In this document: piece after piece, positions 8,477 through 17,664 of the stretch
Position numbering within the stretch: the first letter of the stretch is position 1
Layout: every line of letters starts with the position of its first letter
NCBI RefSeq assembly: GCF_000336385.2
Contig: NZ_HG424534.1
Span: 10,326-62,936 of the forward strand
Direction of reading: 5' to 3'
Length of the DNA: 52,611 nt
Origin: Lysobacter antibioticus HS124
GTDB taxonomy: Bacteria; Pseudomonadota; Gammaproteobacteria; Xanthomonadales; Xanthomonadaceae
Translations under genes and position numbers: made by a program
Notes under the pieces: model-generated
What the model saw: the letters and a program-made list of their open reading frames with translations, nothing else
Told to the model about the DNA's origin: nothing
The model's database searches: none

Positions 8477-8506
8477 CCCTGCGCGCGGCTCAGGCCGCGC
8501 GCAGGG
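8477..8506. terminator. Bidirectional hairpin between convergent genes
   Basis: Perfect 13-bp stem, CCCTGCGCGCGGC (8477-8489) with its complement at 8494-8506 and a TCAG loop. It lies 36 bp past the FKBP stop and includes the stop codon of the leftward oxidoreductase gene (8490-8492). No clear T-tract on either side, so termination efficiency is uncertain. Confidence 0.55.
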
Positions 8507-9485
8507 ACCGGCAGGCCTGCGCCGCCAAGGCGAAGGAGTGCAGGCGCGCGGCGTGGTCGTAGATGTTCGCGGTCAGCATCAACTCATCCGGGCGATGGCG
8601 GGCGACGAAGTCGGCGATGCCTTCGCCGACTTCGGCCGCATCGCCGACCACCGCGCAGGCCAGGGCCTGGGCTACGCCGGCTTTTTCCAGCGGCGTCCAA
8701 TAGCTTTCGATATCGTCGATCGGCGGCGGAATCAGCCCCGGCCGGCCGCGGCGCAGATTGACGAAGGCCTGTTGCTGAGTGGTGAACAAGCGCCGCGCCT
8801 CGTCGCTGCGATCGGCCGCGACCGCGTTCAAGGCCAGCATCGCATGCGGTCGCGCCAACCGCGCCGACGGCGCGAAATCGCGCCGGTACAGAGTCAAGGC
8901 CTCGTCCATCGCATCCGGGGCGAAATGCGAGGCGAATGCGAACGGCAGACCCATCGCCGCGGCCAGGCGCGCACTGAACAGACTCGAGCCCAGCAACCAC
9001 ACCGGCACGTCCAGGCCGGCGCCCGGCACCGCGCGCACCGCCTGCCCGGGCTGGGCCGGCTCGAAGTAATGCAGCAACTCCGCCACGTCCTGCGGAAAAC
9101 TGTCGGCGCCGTCGTAATAGCGGCGCAACGCGCGCGCCGTGGCCTGGTCGGTACCCGGCGCGCGGCCCAGGCCGAGGTCGATCCGGTCCGGATACAGCGA
9201 GGCCAGGGTGCCGAACTGCTCGGCGACCTGCAGCGGCGCGTGGTTCGGCAGCATGATGCCGCCCGCGCCGACCCGGATGCTCGAGGTGCCGCCGGCGATA
9301 TGGCCGATCAGCACCGCGGTCGCGGCGCTGGCGATGCCGGGCATGTTGTGGTGTTCGGCCAGCCAATAGCGCGTATAGCCCAGAGCCTCGGCATGCCGTG
9401 CCAGGGCCAGGCTGTTGGCGAAGGCCTGGCGGGTGTCGCTGCCCTGGGTCACCGGGGCGAGATCGAGTACGGAATACGGCAGCAT
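8490..9485 (-). CDS. Luciferase-like flavin-dependent oxidoreductase (LLM class)
   Basis: 331 residues from the ATG at 9485 ([12 protein letters not shown]), the usual start for this family; the longer open frame upstream is antisense noise. Family signatures: [30 protein letters not shown] near the N terminus, the [42 protein letters not shown] core, and [29 protein letters not shown]. These are bacterial-luciferase-fold TIM barrels using FMNH2 or F420 and resemble the MsnO8/YhbW group. Substrate unknown. Its stop codon lies inside a perfect hairpin that separates it from the FKBP gene. Confidence 0.9.
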   Translation of the reverse strand: MLPYSVLDLAPVTQGSDTRQAFANSLALARHAEALGYTRYWLAEHHNMPGIASAATAVLIGHIAGGTSSIRVGAGGIMLPNHAPLQVAEQFGTLASLYPDRIDLGLGRAPGTDQATARALRRYYDGADSFPQDVAELLHYFEPAQPGQAVRAVPGAGLDVPVWLLGSSLFSARLAAAMGLPFAFASHFAPDAMDEALTLYRRDFAPSARLARPHAMLALNAVAADRSDEARRLFTTQQQAFVNLRRGRPGLIPPPIDDIESYWTPLEKAGVAQALACAVVGDAAEVGEGIADFVARHRPDELMLTANIYDHAARLHSFALAAQACRSLRAA

Positions 9486-9639
9486 GCGCGGCGATCCGGA
9501 AGAGATCCCTCCGATTTGGGGACCATCGCGCCCGATTCCAGCGCCGCTGCGTATCCGGCGCGGATACGCAGTGTTTCCGGCTCGGCGCTGAACCGCCCCG
9601 TATCGCCCGTTCCGGCAAAGCCTCGCGCGAGCGGCGGCG

Positions 9640-10146
9640 TCAGAACAGATCGAACCGCAGCCCTTCGCGCTCGTTGTCCCAGACCGTGCAGAACACCCAC
9701 CAGCGGCCGTGCTCGTGGCAGAGCTGGATGCTGTTGGCGCCGCGCTTGAGCAATACCGGCGAATCCGGCGCCGGCCGCGCGTCGTACTTGCTCCAGACGT
9801 GGGCGACCTGGCCGAAGCGCTCGATGCGCTGGTCGGTTTCGACTTCGAAGAAGGACTGCTCGGCGAACAGGGGCGCGACGTTGGCGATATAGCTTTCGAC
9901 ATCGAATACCGCCGCCCGGGTCGAGCCGTCGGCCTCGACCACCGTGCGCAGCGACAAAGCGCGCGGATGCTGCAGATAGCGGAACCGGGCCCAGTCCCGC
10001 GGCGCGCCGGCCGGGCCGGAAATGCATTCGTAGACCGCGCGCACCAGCCGGCCGATGTCCTGCACGTCTTCGCGCCAGGCGGCGGGAACCGGGTCCGGAG
10101 CCTCATGCGCGCCGTGGCTGTGCGGCGAATCGAAAGCGTCGTTCAT
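9640..10146 (-). CDS. NTF2/SnoaL-like hypothetical protein
   Basis: 168 residues. After a His-rich N terminus the sequence reads as a cone-shaped NTF2-like fold: [73 protein letters not shown], then a C-terminal [16 protein letters not shown] strand pair. Many such proteins are annotated as nuclear transport factor 2 family; function may be enzymatic or scaffold. No catalytic signature could be identified. It lies on the same strand as the luciferase-like gene downstream, 154 bp away. Confidence 0.75.
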   Translation of the reverse strand: MNDAFDSPHSHGAHEAPDPVPAAWREDVQDIGRLVRAVYECISGPAGAPRDWARFRYLQHPRALSLRTVVEADGSTRAAVFDVESYIANVAPLFAEQSFFEVETDQRIERFGQVAHVWSKYDARPAPDSPVLLKRGANSIQLCHEHGRWWVFCTVWDNEREGLRFDLF

Positions 10147-10204
10147 GGCCTGCCGTCCTGGTCGTGGTGAGAGAGAGAAACTGCGGCAACGCGCGGCCGG
10201 GCGC

Positions 10205-10357
10205 TCACCACGGCAGCGGCCAGCCCAGCGACGGCGCCGCCAGGCAGTACAAGGCCGCGGCGACCACGCCCCACATCGCCGCCTTGAGCAGGAAACCGAC
10301 CAGTTTGAAGGCCAGATACAGTCCGACCGCCAAGGCCAGGATCGCCGCCACGCTCAT
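10205..10357 (-). CDS. 50-residue membrane protein, unknown
   Basis: A short frame with ATG at 10357. The product has two hydrophobic stretches, AAILALAVGLYLAFKLVGFLL and AAMWGVVAAALYCLAAP, separated by a lysine, then GWPLPW. The composition (ILALAVGLYLAFKLVGFLLK) resembles small inner-membrane proteins often seen in Xanthomonadaceae genomes. It lies 58 bp upstream of the NTF2-like gene on the same strand, so the two may be cotranscribed. No function can be assigned. Confidence 0.6.
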   Translation of the reverse strand: MSVAAILALAVGLYLAFKLVGFLLKAAMWGVVAAALYCLAAPSLGWPLPW

Positions 10358-10522
10358 GCATCGCTCCGCTGTTGCCGATTCGAGGCCCGAGCTTAAGCGC
10401 CGCGGCGATGGCCACCAAGTGCCGCACTGAGCGGTGCCTGAGCGGACCGGCGACCGGGCGCGACAAGTTCGCACGACAGGCTTAAGGTGACGCACTGGTC
10501 CGGTTCGCCTGCGAGTGCCGCG

Positions 10523-11101
10523 ATGCCCTATTCCCGCTCCGTCGCCGCCGCTGCGGCATTGCTTGCGCTGTCCTCGATCGCCGGCGCGGCGCCGCCGGCC
10601 GCATCGCCCGCCGCGGACCTGGACCGGGTACGCGGCTGCTGGATCCAGCGCGTCGAGCCCGATGGCAAGGCCACGCGATGGTTGCGCCTGCTGCCCGATC
10701 ACGAGCGCCCGGGCTGGCTCGGCGGCCAGATCCAGCGCGCCGATGGCGACGATCCCGATCGCCGCCTGCAGTTGGCCTTCTCGCGCGACGGCGAACGCGC
10801 CAGCCTGACCCGCGCCACGCCGGCGGCGCATGCGGGCGGCGCAACACCGCAAGGGTTGGTCGTGCAAACGCATACGCGGATCGATTTCGTCCGCGCGCTC
10901 GCCTCCGGCCAGGCCGCCGCCGATGCCGCCTCCGGCGCGACCACGCTGGAGTACCGCGCGAGCAACGGCGCGCAGCGACTGCGGGTGGAGGTCGAAGACG
11001 AGCGCTTGCGCCTGAGCATCGACGGCCTCGGGCCGCTGCGGCCGCGCCGGCCTCCGATCGCCCAGACCCTGTTCGACGGCCGCCGCGACGGTTGCGACTG
11101 A
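10523..11101 (+). CDS. Secreted hypothetical protein
   Basis: 192 residues. The start is the ATG at 10523, giving a signal peptide (VAAAAALLALSSIAGAAPPAA). The mature region begins DLDRVRGCWIQRVEPDGKATRWLRLLPD, resembling lipocalin/DUF1579-like 'W-x-x-G/R-C-W' openings, followed by predominantly beta segments (LQLAFSRDGERASLTR, TLEYRASNGAQRLRVEVEDERLRLSIDG) and ending DGRRDGCD with a terminal Cys that could pair with the earlier C in GCW. No family was recognised with confidence. It converges on the sugar dehydrogenase gene, with only 17 bp between the stops. Confidence 0.72.
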   Translation: MPYSRSVAAAAALLALSSIAGAAPPAASPAADLDRVRGCWIQRVEPDGKATRWLRLLPDHERPGWLGGQIQRADGDDPDRRLQLAFSRDGERASLTRATPAAHAGGATPQGLVVQTHTRIDFVRALASGQAAADAASGATTLEYRASNGAQRLRVEVEDERLRLSIDGLGPLRPRRPPIAQTLFDGRRDGCD

Positions 11102-11118
11102 GGCGGGCGCCGCGCCGC

Positions 11119-12417
11119 TCAACGCGCCGCCGTCACCCGCCACACCGCGTTGCCGACGTCGTCGCTGACCAGCAGATCGCCGCGTCGATCCAGGCGCACG
11201 TCGACCGGGCGGCCGCGTGCGCGCTCCTTGCTGTCGAGAAAACCTTCCAGCACCGTCAGCGGCGCGCCGTCCGGGCGGCCGTCGCGGAACGGCACGTAGA
11301 TCACCTTGTAACCGCTCTTGGGCTTGCGGTTCCACGAGCCGTGCTGGCCGACGAACAGGCCGTTGGCATAGCGCGGCGGCAGGCGCGTGCCGTGCGAGAA
11401 GGCGATGCCGAGCGAGGCGGTGTGCGGACCGAGCGCATAATCCGGGACCACGGCCTTGGCCACCAGGTCCGGCCGCGCCGGCTGGACCCGCACATCGACG
11501 TGCCGGCCGTAGTAGCTGTAAGGCCAGCCGTAGAAACCGCCGTCGCGCACCGAGGTGATGTAGTCCGGCACCAGGTCGCTGCCGATCTCGTCGCGTTCGT
11601 TGACCGCGGTCCACAGCGCGCCGGTCTGCGGTTCCCAGGCCAGGCCGTTGGGATTGCGCAGCCCGGTCGCGAACAACCGCTTCTGGCCGCTGGCGCGGTC
11701 CAGCTCCCAGATCGCGGCCCGGCCTTCCTCCATCTCCATCCCGTTCTCGCCGACGTTGCTGTTGGACCCCACGGTGATGTAGAGCTTGCGGCCGCCGCCG
11801 CCGGCGATCAGATTCTTGGTCCAGTGATGATTGATGCCGGCCGGCAGGTCGGTGACCTTGGTGCCGGCCTCGTTGATTTGCGTCGCGCCTGCGCGGTAGC
11901 GGAAACGCCAGACCGCGTCGGCATTGGCGACATAGAAGTCTTCGCCCACCAGGGCCATGCCGAACGGCGAGTGCAGGTGCTTCAGGAACACCGTGCGCAG
12001 CTCGGCCACGCCGTCGCCGTCGGCATCGCGCAGCAGGCTGATGCGGTCTGCGCTCGGCACCGCCGCGCCGGCGCGCTTCATCACCCGCCCGGCGACCCAA
12101 GCCTTCAAGCCCGAGGCCTTGCGCGCCGGCGCATTGCTTTCGGCGACCAGCACGTCGCCGTTGGGCAGCACGTGCAGCCAGCGCGGATGATCCAGTCCGG
12201 TCGCATAAGCGTTCACCGCCAGGCCTTCGGCCGGCGTCGGCGCCGTATCCGCCGGCCAGCCCACCGCCGGGGCGATGTTGACGGTCGGAATCGCGGTCGG
12301 ATTCGGCGCCGGCAGTTGCGGCCGCGGGCCGGTGCCGTCGGCCACCTGCAGGTTCGCGCGCTCGCCGCAGGCGCTGAGGACCAAGGCGGCGCATGACAAC
12401 GCCAACGGTCGGACCAT
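11119..12417 (-). CDS. PQQ-dependent sugar (sorbosone) dehydrogenase-like lipoprotein
   Basis: 432 residues. The ATG at 12417 has AGGAGA 8-13 bp upstream and opens [18 protein letters not shown], a lipoprotein signal (LSAC). The beta-propeller is seen in [93 protein letters not shown] and [20 protein letters not shown], all typical of soluble aldose-sugar dehydrogenase/YliI-like proteins. These oxidise sugars or sorbosone with PQQ in the periplasm; no PQQ biosynthesis genes are in the window. The gene is divergent from a LysR gene at 12533, which may regulate it. Confidence 0.88.
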   Translation of the reverse strand: MVRPLALSCAALVLSACGERANLQVADGTGPRPQLPAPNPTAIPTVNIAPAVGWPADTAPTPAEGLAVNAYATGLDHPRWLHVLPNGDVLVAESNAPARKASGLKAWVAGRVMKRAGAAVPSADRISLLRDADGDGVAELRTVFLKHLHSPFGMALVGEDFYVANADAVWRFRYRAGATQINEAGTKVTDLPAGINHHWTKNLIAGGGGRKLYITVGSNSNVGENGMEMEEGRAAIWELDRASGQKRLFATGLRNPNGLAWEPQTGALWTAVNERDEIGSDLVPDYITSVRDGGFYGWPYSYYGRHVDVRVQPARPDLVAKAVVPDYALGPHTASLGIAFSHGTRLPPRYANGLFVGQHGSWNRKPKSGYKVIYVPFRDGRPDGAPLTVLEGFLDSKERARGRPVDVRLDRRGDLLVSDDVGNAVWRVTAAR

Positions 12418-12532
12418 GCGGATTCTCCTGCGTTCGCGGCGTAGCGCCAGCATGCCCGCGATGCGGCCGGCGGGCTGAGAACGCGGTCACCGCCTTCCGC
12501 CAGAACCCGCGGCGACGCCTAGAATGCGGCGC

Positions 12533-13444
12533 ATGAAGATCACCCTCGACGAATTGCAGGCTTTCGCCGCCGTGGTCGACAGCGGCTCGATCACCGCCGC
12601 CGCGCAGGCCTTGGCGCAGACCGTGTCCGCGGTCAGCCGCACCCTGAACCGGCTCGAGAGCAAGCTGGGCACCACCCTGTTGCGGCGGACGACCCGGCGC
12701 CTGGAGCTGACCGAGGAAGGCGAAGCCCTGCTCGACCGCGCACGCGCCATCCTGGCCTCGGTCGAGGACGTCGAAGAGCAGATGGCGCTGCGCCATCAAC
12801 AGCCGGCCGGGCGCCTGCGCATCAACGCCGCCTCGCCGTTCATGCTGCATGCGATCGTGCCGCTGATCGGCGCTTTCGGCCGTCGCTATCCGCAGATCGG
12901 GCTGGAGCTCAACACCAACGACCAGATCATCGATCTGATCGAACAGCGCACCGACATCGCGATCCGGATCGGCCGCCTCGCCGACTCCACCCTGCACGCC
13001 CGGCCGCTGCCCAGCAGCCGCCTGCGCGTGCTCGCCAGCCCGGCCTATCTGCAGGCGCACGGCGAACCGCGCAGCGTCGCCGACCTGAGCGCGCACCGCC
13101 TGCTCGGCTTCGCCCCGACCGCGACCTTGAACCGCTGGCCGCTACGCGATGCGCACGGCGCCGAGCTCGACATCGCGCCGCAGCTGCATGCCTCCAGCGG
13201 CGAGACCTTACGCCAGCTCGCTCTGGCCGGCGAAGGCATCGTCTGTCTGTCGGACTTCATGACCCGCGACGACCGCCGCCGCGGCGAGCTGGTGCAGGTG
13301 CTGGCGGGGCAGACCCTGGACGTGCGCCAGCCGATCAACGCGGTGTACTACCGCAACACCCCATTGGCCTCGCGCATCGCCTGCTTTCTGGATTTCCTCG
13401 CCGAACGGCTGGAGCCGCGGAACGGCACCGCGGCCTGGGAATGA
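12533..13444 (+). CDS. LysR-family transcriptional regulator
   Basis: 303 residues from the ATG at 12533 (MKITLDELQAF); an ATG at 12524 would add three residues. The N-terminal winged helix is textbook: LQAFAAVVDSGSITAAAQALAQTVSAVSRTLNRLESKLGTTLLRRTTRRLELTEEG. The C-terminal periplasmic-binding-like effector domain runs from GRLRINAASPFMLHAIVPLIGAFGRRYPQIGLEL. It most resembles the AaeR/DmlR-type group. It is divergently transcribed from the PQQ-type dehydrogenase gene with 115 bp between starts, the usual arrangement for a LysR regulator and its target. Confidence 0.92.
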   Translation: MKITLDELQAFAAVVDSGSITAAAQALAQTVSAVSRTLNRLESKLGTTLLRRTTRRLELTEEGEALLDRARAILASVEDVEEQMALRHQQPAGRLRINAASPFMLHAIVPLIGAFGRRYPQIGLELNTNDQIIDLIEQRTDIAIRIGRLADSTLHARPLPSSRLRVLASPAYLQAHGEPRSVADLSAHRLLGFAPTATLNRWPLRDAHGAELDIAPQLHASSGETLRQLALAGEGIVCLSDFMTRDDRRRGELVQVLAGQTLDVRQPINAVYYRNTPLASRIACFLDFLAERLEPRNGTAAWE

Positions 13445-13462
13445 GCGGCGGCGACAAGGAAA

Positions 13463-13496
13463 GGCCCCGCACCGCGTAGCGCCGCGATGCGGGGCC
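13463..13496 (+). terminator. GC-rich hairpin after the LysR gene
   Basis: Arms GGCCCCGCA (13463-13471) and TGCGGGGCC (13488-13496), a perfect 9-bp stem whose 16-nt loop can itself pair CGCG with CGCG. It begins 19 bp after the LysR stop. It is followed by GTAA with no T-run, so it is a terminator-like structure rather than a proven one. Confidence 0.5.
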
Positions 13497-14144
13497 GTAA
13501 GTGGCGCGGCGGGCACGGTCCCGCGACGCACCACAAGCATCCGCCGCTCCCCTGGAGACGAAACGGCGGGTCGACGACGATCCCGTCTTGACTAGACAAC
13601 GCAGCACCGCCCCGCCCCCCTACCCGAGGCGGACGGACGGCGGGAGCCGGCGGACCGGAGCCCTGTCGGCGGAAGTTGGGGCGCCGTGCACCGAAACCGG
13701 CCCCACACATGAAAACGAAGCTCCCCCGCTTCCCGCCCTTCGGCGACGGCGCTCGCGGAGGCCGTGGCGACGGTCGCGGCCCGCGCCGCTCCAGCCCCAA
13801 CCGCAGCGACAGGGGCGTTGCCATTGCCGTAACGAGCTTGGCGCCGCATCGAACTCGCGAGAACGCACCGAAACCCCGGAGGGCGGCCCGCAGGGAGGGC
13901 CGGTGCGGAGCGGCCCCGTGGAAACCACGTCCCATAGGGGCTTTTGAGCCGAAACCGCCATGGCGTTTTCTTTGGTTACTTTTGACCGAAGGAAATCCAG
14001 TAGGACGTTATCGCCTTGGACACAGAAAGTGACCCGCCCGCTTGCGGACGGAAGCTTTGCTTTGAAACTTTTGCCACAGAAGCCGGCGCGAAGGTTTCGA
14101 GCTTCGGTCAACGGCGGAGGCGTTGATTTATCTGCGCGTTCCTT
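13497..14144. repeat. Non-coding repeat region with Lysobacter-type dispersed repeat
   Basis: No convincing gene. Around 13965-14040 the sequence GTTTTCTTTGGTTACTTTT and, further on, ACAGAAAGTGACCCGCC matches, from memory, a dispersed repeat of Lysobacter and Xanthomonas genomes that is often mis-annotated as small proteins containing FLRSKVTKENA (readable here on the minus strand). Upstream, 13860-13965 (ends of the form GTCCCATAGGGG) has a composition typical of the same element. The middle of the element looks degenerate. Confidence 0.5.
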
Positions 14145-14323
14145 GGTCGCGGCTTACGCCGCTCCTACAGGGTCTGAGGACAAAGACGCCGCGAGCGGGC
14201 GAGAGAGCGGTCGCGACTTGGGCCGCTCCTACCCCCGCCATGGTTTCGGGCTTCGATCGTTGGCGTCGGCGTTGGGCTCTCTGCGTATCCCGTGGGCGCG
14301 TGGCTCGCGCCGCTCCTGCAGGA
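14145..14323. repeat. Cluster of three REP-like copies
   Basis: Three imperfect copies of GGTCGCGGCTTACGCCGCTCC-TAC type: 14145-14172 (best), 14209-14235 and 14300-14323. Read on the other strand they start GTAGGAGCGGC, the GTAG-type REP signature of gamma-proteobacteria; each can form a hairpin. They sit just downstream of the leftward serine hydrolase gene. No REP-associated transposase is in the window. Confidence 0.7.
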
Positions 14324-14341
14324 GACCCGCGGACCTGCGGA

Positions 14342-15976
14342 TCAGGCACCGGTCGTCGCCGCGACCGGACTCAAACGCAGATCCTGGAAGTCGAAACTGA
14401 AATCGGTCAGCGGCGACACCGCCTCCATGCGCACCTCGCGCACCTTGCCGTCCGCAGTCAGAGCGAAATTGACGAAGGCATCGGCGTTGAGCCAACGCCG
14501 GTCCCAGCGCACGATGAAACTGTCGTGCTGCCAGTGCTCGAGCGTACCGACCAGTTCTGTGGTGCGGGTGAAGCGCAGGCGCAGCTTGCCGTCGGCGGCG
14601 GCCTCGATGCTCACGTCGCCGTACCACGGATCGCGATAGGTGCCGGCATAGCCTTGCGGCGGCAGCGATGGGCGAGAGTCCGGCGCGCGCGCGGCCACGT
14701 GCTTGTTCCAGCTTTCGTCGGCCTTGCTGCGGCTTTTGGCCAGGGCCGCCGCATAGGCCGCATTCCAATCCGTGCGCGGCGCCTCCAGATACGCGTCCAG
14801 CGCACGCATAGTCACCGCCTGAAACGCGCCCGGCAATTCGGCGTTGGTCAACACCACCACGCCGAGCTTGTGCTCCGGCACCAGGGTCACGCGCGAGACC
14901 ATGCCCGGCCAGCCGCCGGTATGCCACACCAGCTTGCGGCCACGATAATCGGTGAGCTGCCAGCCCTCGCCGTAGCCGGCGAAGTTCGGCTTCGCCGCGG
15001 CCAGCTCCGGCACCGAGGGCTCGAGGATCGGCATCGGCGTCACCACCGACCACATCGCCTGCTGGCGCTGGGCGCTGAACAAGCGTTGTTCTTTGTCGCC
15101 GCTGCGCGTGTATACGCCGCCGTCGAGCTGCACGCGCATCCACTTGCCCATGTCATGGACGCTGGAATACAGGCCGCCGGCGCCGGCGACGTTGGCCCAG
15201 GTCATCCGCGGCGCCGGCTGCAAGTCCTTGAAGTCGGCCTTGGCGTGGCCGCTGGCGACCTTGTCGCCCGGACGAAGCGCATCGCTGTTGTAACGGGTTT
15301 CGTCCATGCCCAGCGGACGGAAGATGCGTTGCGCCAGGAACTCGCGATAGCTCTGCCCGCTGGCTTTTTCGATCACCAGCTGGGCCACGCCGTAGAGGAT
15401 GTTGTCGTAGGCGTATTGGGCGCGGAAGCCGCCGCTGAGGGGCACGTCGGCCAGGCGCCGCGCCACTTCTTCGTTGCTGTAGTCGGTGCCCGGCCAGTAC
15501 AGCAGGTCGCCGGCGCCCAGGCCCAGGCCGCTACGGTGGGCGAGCAGATCGCGCAGGCGCATTTCGCGGGTCACGTAGGGATCGGCCATGCGGAACCAGG
15601 GCAGATGGTCGATGACCCGGTCGTCCAGAGCCAGCTTGCCCTCGTCGGCCAGCATCGACAGCGAAGCGGCGGTGAAGGCTTTGGTGTTGGACGCGATCGC
15701 GAACAAGGTGTGGGCGTCGACCGTTTCCGGCTTGCCCAGCTCGCGCACGCCGTAACCGCGCTCCAGCACCACCCGGCCGTCCTTGACGATGGCCACCGCG
15801 ATCCCCGGCACCTCGAACTGGCGCCGCACGCCTTCGACGTAGGCATCGAAGTCGCGCAGTGGCTCCGGCAGCGGCGCCGGCTCGGCCGGTGCGGTCGCCG
15901 GCGCTGCGCCGGCGACGCCGGCGCTCAGGCACAGCAGCAGGCCGGCGCCTTGGGTCTTCCAGTCGGATCGGGGCAT
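14342..15976 (-). CDS. Secreted serine hydrolase of the beta-lactamase/PBP4-like class C type
   Basis: 544 residues with a signal peptide (about 1-25, ending AGAAPA). Catalytic motifs: SxxK as S96-N-T-K99 in FAIASNTKAFTAASL, YxN as Y190-D-N192, and HTGG at 352-355 in place of KTG. These place it in the beta-lactamase-related serine hydrolase family (PF00144). A C-terminal DUF3471-like beta domain (about 435-540, YAGTYRDPWYGDVSIEAAADGKLRLRF) follows a linker. Members include esterases, D-aminopeptidases and DD-peptidases; the HTGG motif favours an esterase or peptidase over a true beta-lactamase. Divergent from the flavoprotein gene at 16102. Confidence 0.88.
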   Translation of the reverse strand: MPRSDWKTQGAGLLLCLSAGVAGAAPATAPAEPAPLPEPLRDFDAYVEGVRRQFEVPGIAVAIVKDGRVVLERGYGVRELGKPETVDAHTLFAIASNTKAFTAASLSMLADEGKLALDDRVIDHLPWFRMADPYVTREMRLRDLLAHRSGLGLGAGDLLYWPGTDYSNEEVARRLADVPLSGGFRAQYAYDNILYGVAQLVIEKASGQSYREFLAQRIFRPLGMDETRYNSDALRPGDKVASGHAKADFKDLQPAPRMTWANVAGAGGLYSSVHDMGKWMRVQLDGGVYTRSGDKEQRLFSAQRQQAMWSVVTPMPILEPSVPELAAAKPNFAGYGEGWQLTDYRGRKLVWHTGGWPGMVSRVTLVPEHKLGVVVLTNAELPGAFQAVTMRALDAYLEAPRTDWNAAYAAALAKSRSKADESWNKHVAARAPDSRPSLPPQGYAGTYRDPWYGDVSIEAAADGKLRLRFTRTTELVGTLEHWQHDSFIVRWDRRWLNADAFVNFALTADGKVREVRMEAVSPLTDFSFDFQDLRLSPVAATTGA

Positions 15977-16101
15977 GGTCGGGTTCCGGGACGCGAAGCC
16001 CGCACTGTGGGCGATGCCGCGCCGCCGCGCCAGAGCCGGAACGGGCCGATGGCGAGCGCGGCATAATAGGCGGCCGTCCGCCCCTCCTCCCCCACGACCG
16101 C

Positions 16102-17361
16102 ATGTCCGCCGTTTCTTTTCCTGCCCTGCCCGGCCTGGCCGTGATCGGCGGCGGCCCCGCCGGCCTCATGGCGGCGCAGACCGCGCGCTCGCTCGGGGTC
16201 GACGTCGATCTGTTCGAGGCCAAGGGCTCGGCGGGGCGCAAGTTCCTGATCGCCGGCAAGGGCGGGCTCAACCTCACTCACGGCGAACCGCGGCCGGATT
16301 TCGACCGCCGCTACGGCGCGCGCGCCGAAGCGATCGGCCGCTGGCTCGACCGCTTCGATGCCGATGCGCTGCGCGAGTGGGCGCGCGGTTTCGGCGTCGA
16401 GACCTATGTCGGCAGCTCCGGGCGGGTGTTCCCGCTCGACCGCAAGGCCGCGCCGCTGCTGCGCGGCTGGGTGCGGCGGCTGCGCGAAGACGGCGTGCGC
16501 TTCCACGTACAGCACCGCTGGACCGGCTGGGCCGCAGACGGCGCGCTGCGCTTCGACACGCCCGATGGCGAACTGCGGGTGCGCGCCGGCGCCAGCGTGT
16601 TGGCGCTCGGCGGCGGCAGTTGGCCGGAGTTGGGCTCGGATGGCGCCTGGGTGGCGCCGCTGCGCGAACGCGGCATCGATATCGCCGAACTGGAGCCGTC
16701 CAACTGCGGCTTCGACATCGGCTGGAGCGAGCATTTCGCCTCGCGTCATGCCGGAGCGCCGCTCAAGCCGGTGGTCGCGCATTGGCGCGATGCCGAGGGC
16801 GAACGCGCACTGCAGGGCGAATGCGTGGTCACCGCCGGCGGCATCGAAGGCAGCCTGATCTATGCCTTGTCGGCGATGCTGCGCGACGCCATCGCCGCGC
16901 ATGGCGACACCGTATTGCACCTGGACCTCGCACCCGGCCGCGACTTGGACCGCCTGCAACGCGACTTCGCCCAGCCGCGCCGCGGCCGCAGCGTCGGCGA
17001 GCACCTGCGCCGGCAGACGGGGCTGGACGGGGCCAAGGCCGCGCTGGTGTTCGAAACCCTGGGCAAGCACGGCCTCGACGACGCGGCCGCCGTCGCGCGC
17101 ACGATCAAGCGTCTGCCGCTGCGCCTGCGCGGCGCGCGCCCGATCGCCGAAGCGATCAGCAGCGCCGGCGGCGTGCGCCTGGAGGCGATGGATGCGCAGT
17201 TGCGCCTGCAAGGACTGCCAGACGCGGTGTACTGCGCGGGCGAAATGCTCGACTGGGAAGCGCCGACCGGCGGCTACCTGCTCACCGCCTGCTTCGCCAG
17301 CGGCCTGATCGCCGGCGAAGCCGCCGCCCGCCGCTTGCTGGCGGCCGCTCCGGACCCGTAG
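16102..17361 (+). CDS. BaiN-like FAD-dependent oxidoreductase (HI0933 family)
   Basis: 419 residues from the ATG at 16102. The N-terminal dinucleotide-binding motif is LAVIGGGPAGLMAAQTARSLG, followed by the family mark FEAKGSAGRKFLIAGKGGLNLTH. Later segments include SVLALGGGSWPELGSDG, VVTAGGIEGSLIYALS and the closing AVYCAGEMLDWEAPTGGYLLTACFASGLIAG, which binds FAD near the C terminus. This matches the TIGR03862/BaiN group; BaiN itself reduces bile-acid intermediates, but most relatives have no known substrate. A pair of inverted REP elements lies just downstream. Confidence 0.9.
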   Translation: MSAVSFPALPGLAVIGGGPAGLMAAQTARSLGVDVDLFEAKGSAGRKFLIAGKGGLNLTHGEPRPDFDRRYGARAEAIGRWLDRFDADALREWARGFGVETYVGSSGRVFPLDRKAAPLLRGWVRRLREDGVRFHVQHRWTGWAADGALRFDTPDGELRVRAGASVLALGGGSWPELGSDGAWVAPLRERGIDIAELEPSNCGFDIGWSEHFASRHAGAPLKPVVAHWRDAEGERALQGECVVTAGGIEGSLIYALSAMLRDAIAAHGDTVLHLDLAPGRDLDRLQRDFAQPRRGRSVGEHLRRQTGLDGAKAALVFETLGKHGLDDAAAVARTIKRLPLRLRGARPIAEAISSAGGVRLEAMDAQLRLQGLPDAVYCAGEMLDWEAPTGGYLLTACFASGLIAGEAAARRLLAAAPDP

Positions 17362-17664
17362 CAGCGGCGCCCGACGGGGACTTTCCTGCGCTCGTCGCCA
17401 CGACCGCCGCACCGGCGCGTCAACGCTGTGGTCCCGGCGTGGATGCGCGCCATCCCGGCCAGCGCACGTGCGTCGCCTGTCTGTGGGTACTTGCATGGCA
17501 TCGCGTCGCGTCGGCTGTCGCGGCTTACGCCGCTCCTGCAAGAACGCGGCCATACGCCGCCCCTGTAGGAGCGGCGTAAGCGGCGACTACCGCAGCGGTT
17601 CACGTCGGCGCTGCGTCCGAAGCTCGGACATGCGGTGCACCGCAGGGACCGCCGTGGCCGCCGC
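17362..17664. repeat. Intergenic gap holding an inverted REP pair
   Basis: Two facing REP copies: GTCGCGGCTTACGCCGCTCC at 17517-17536 (unit to 17542) and its inverse CCTGTAGGAGCGGCGTAAGC at 17562-17581 (unit to 17587), separated by 19 bp. The inverted pair could fold into one large stem-loop between the convergent flavoprotein and lipoprotein genes and may act as a terminator or mRNA stabiliser. Nothing else was recognised. Confidence 0.7.

Noticed and set aside
10205-13096. A 963-codon minus-strand frame
   Set aside because: It overlaps the convincing sugar dehydrogenase and LysR genes in other frames and only its last 50 residues form a plausible small membrane protein.
13620-14111. A minus-strand protein containing FLRSKVTKENA
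   Set aside because: It matches a dispersed repeat by memory, lacks a ribosome binding site, and the rest of the frame is Arg/Ala/Gly-rich without a domain.
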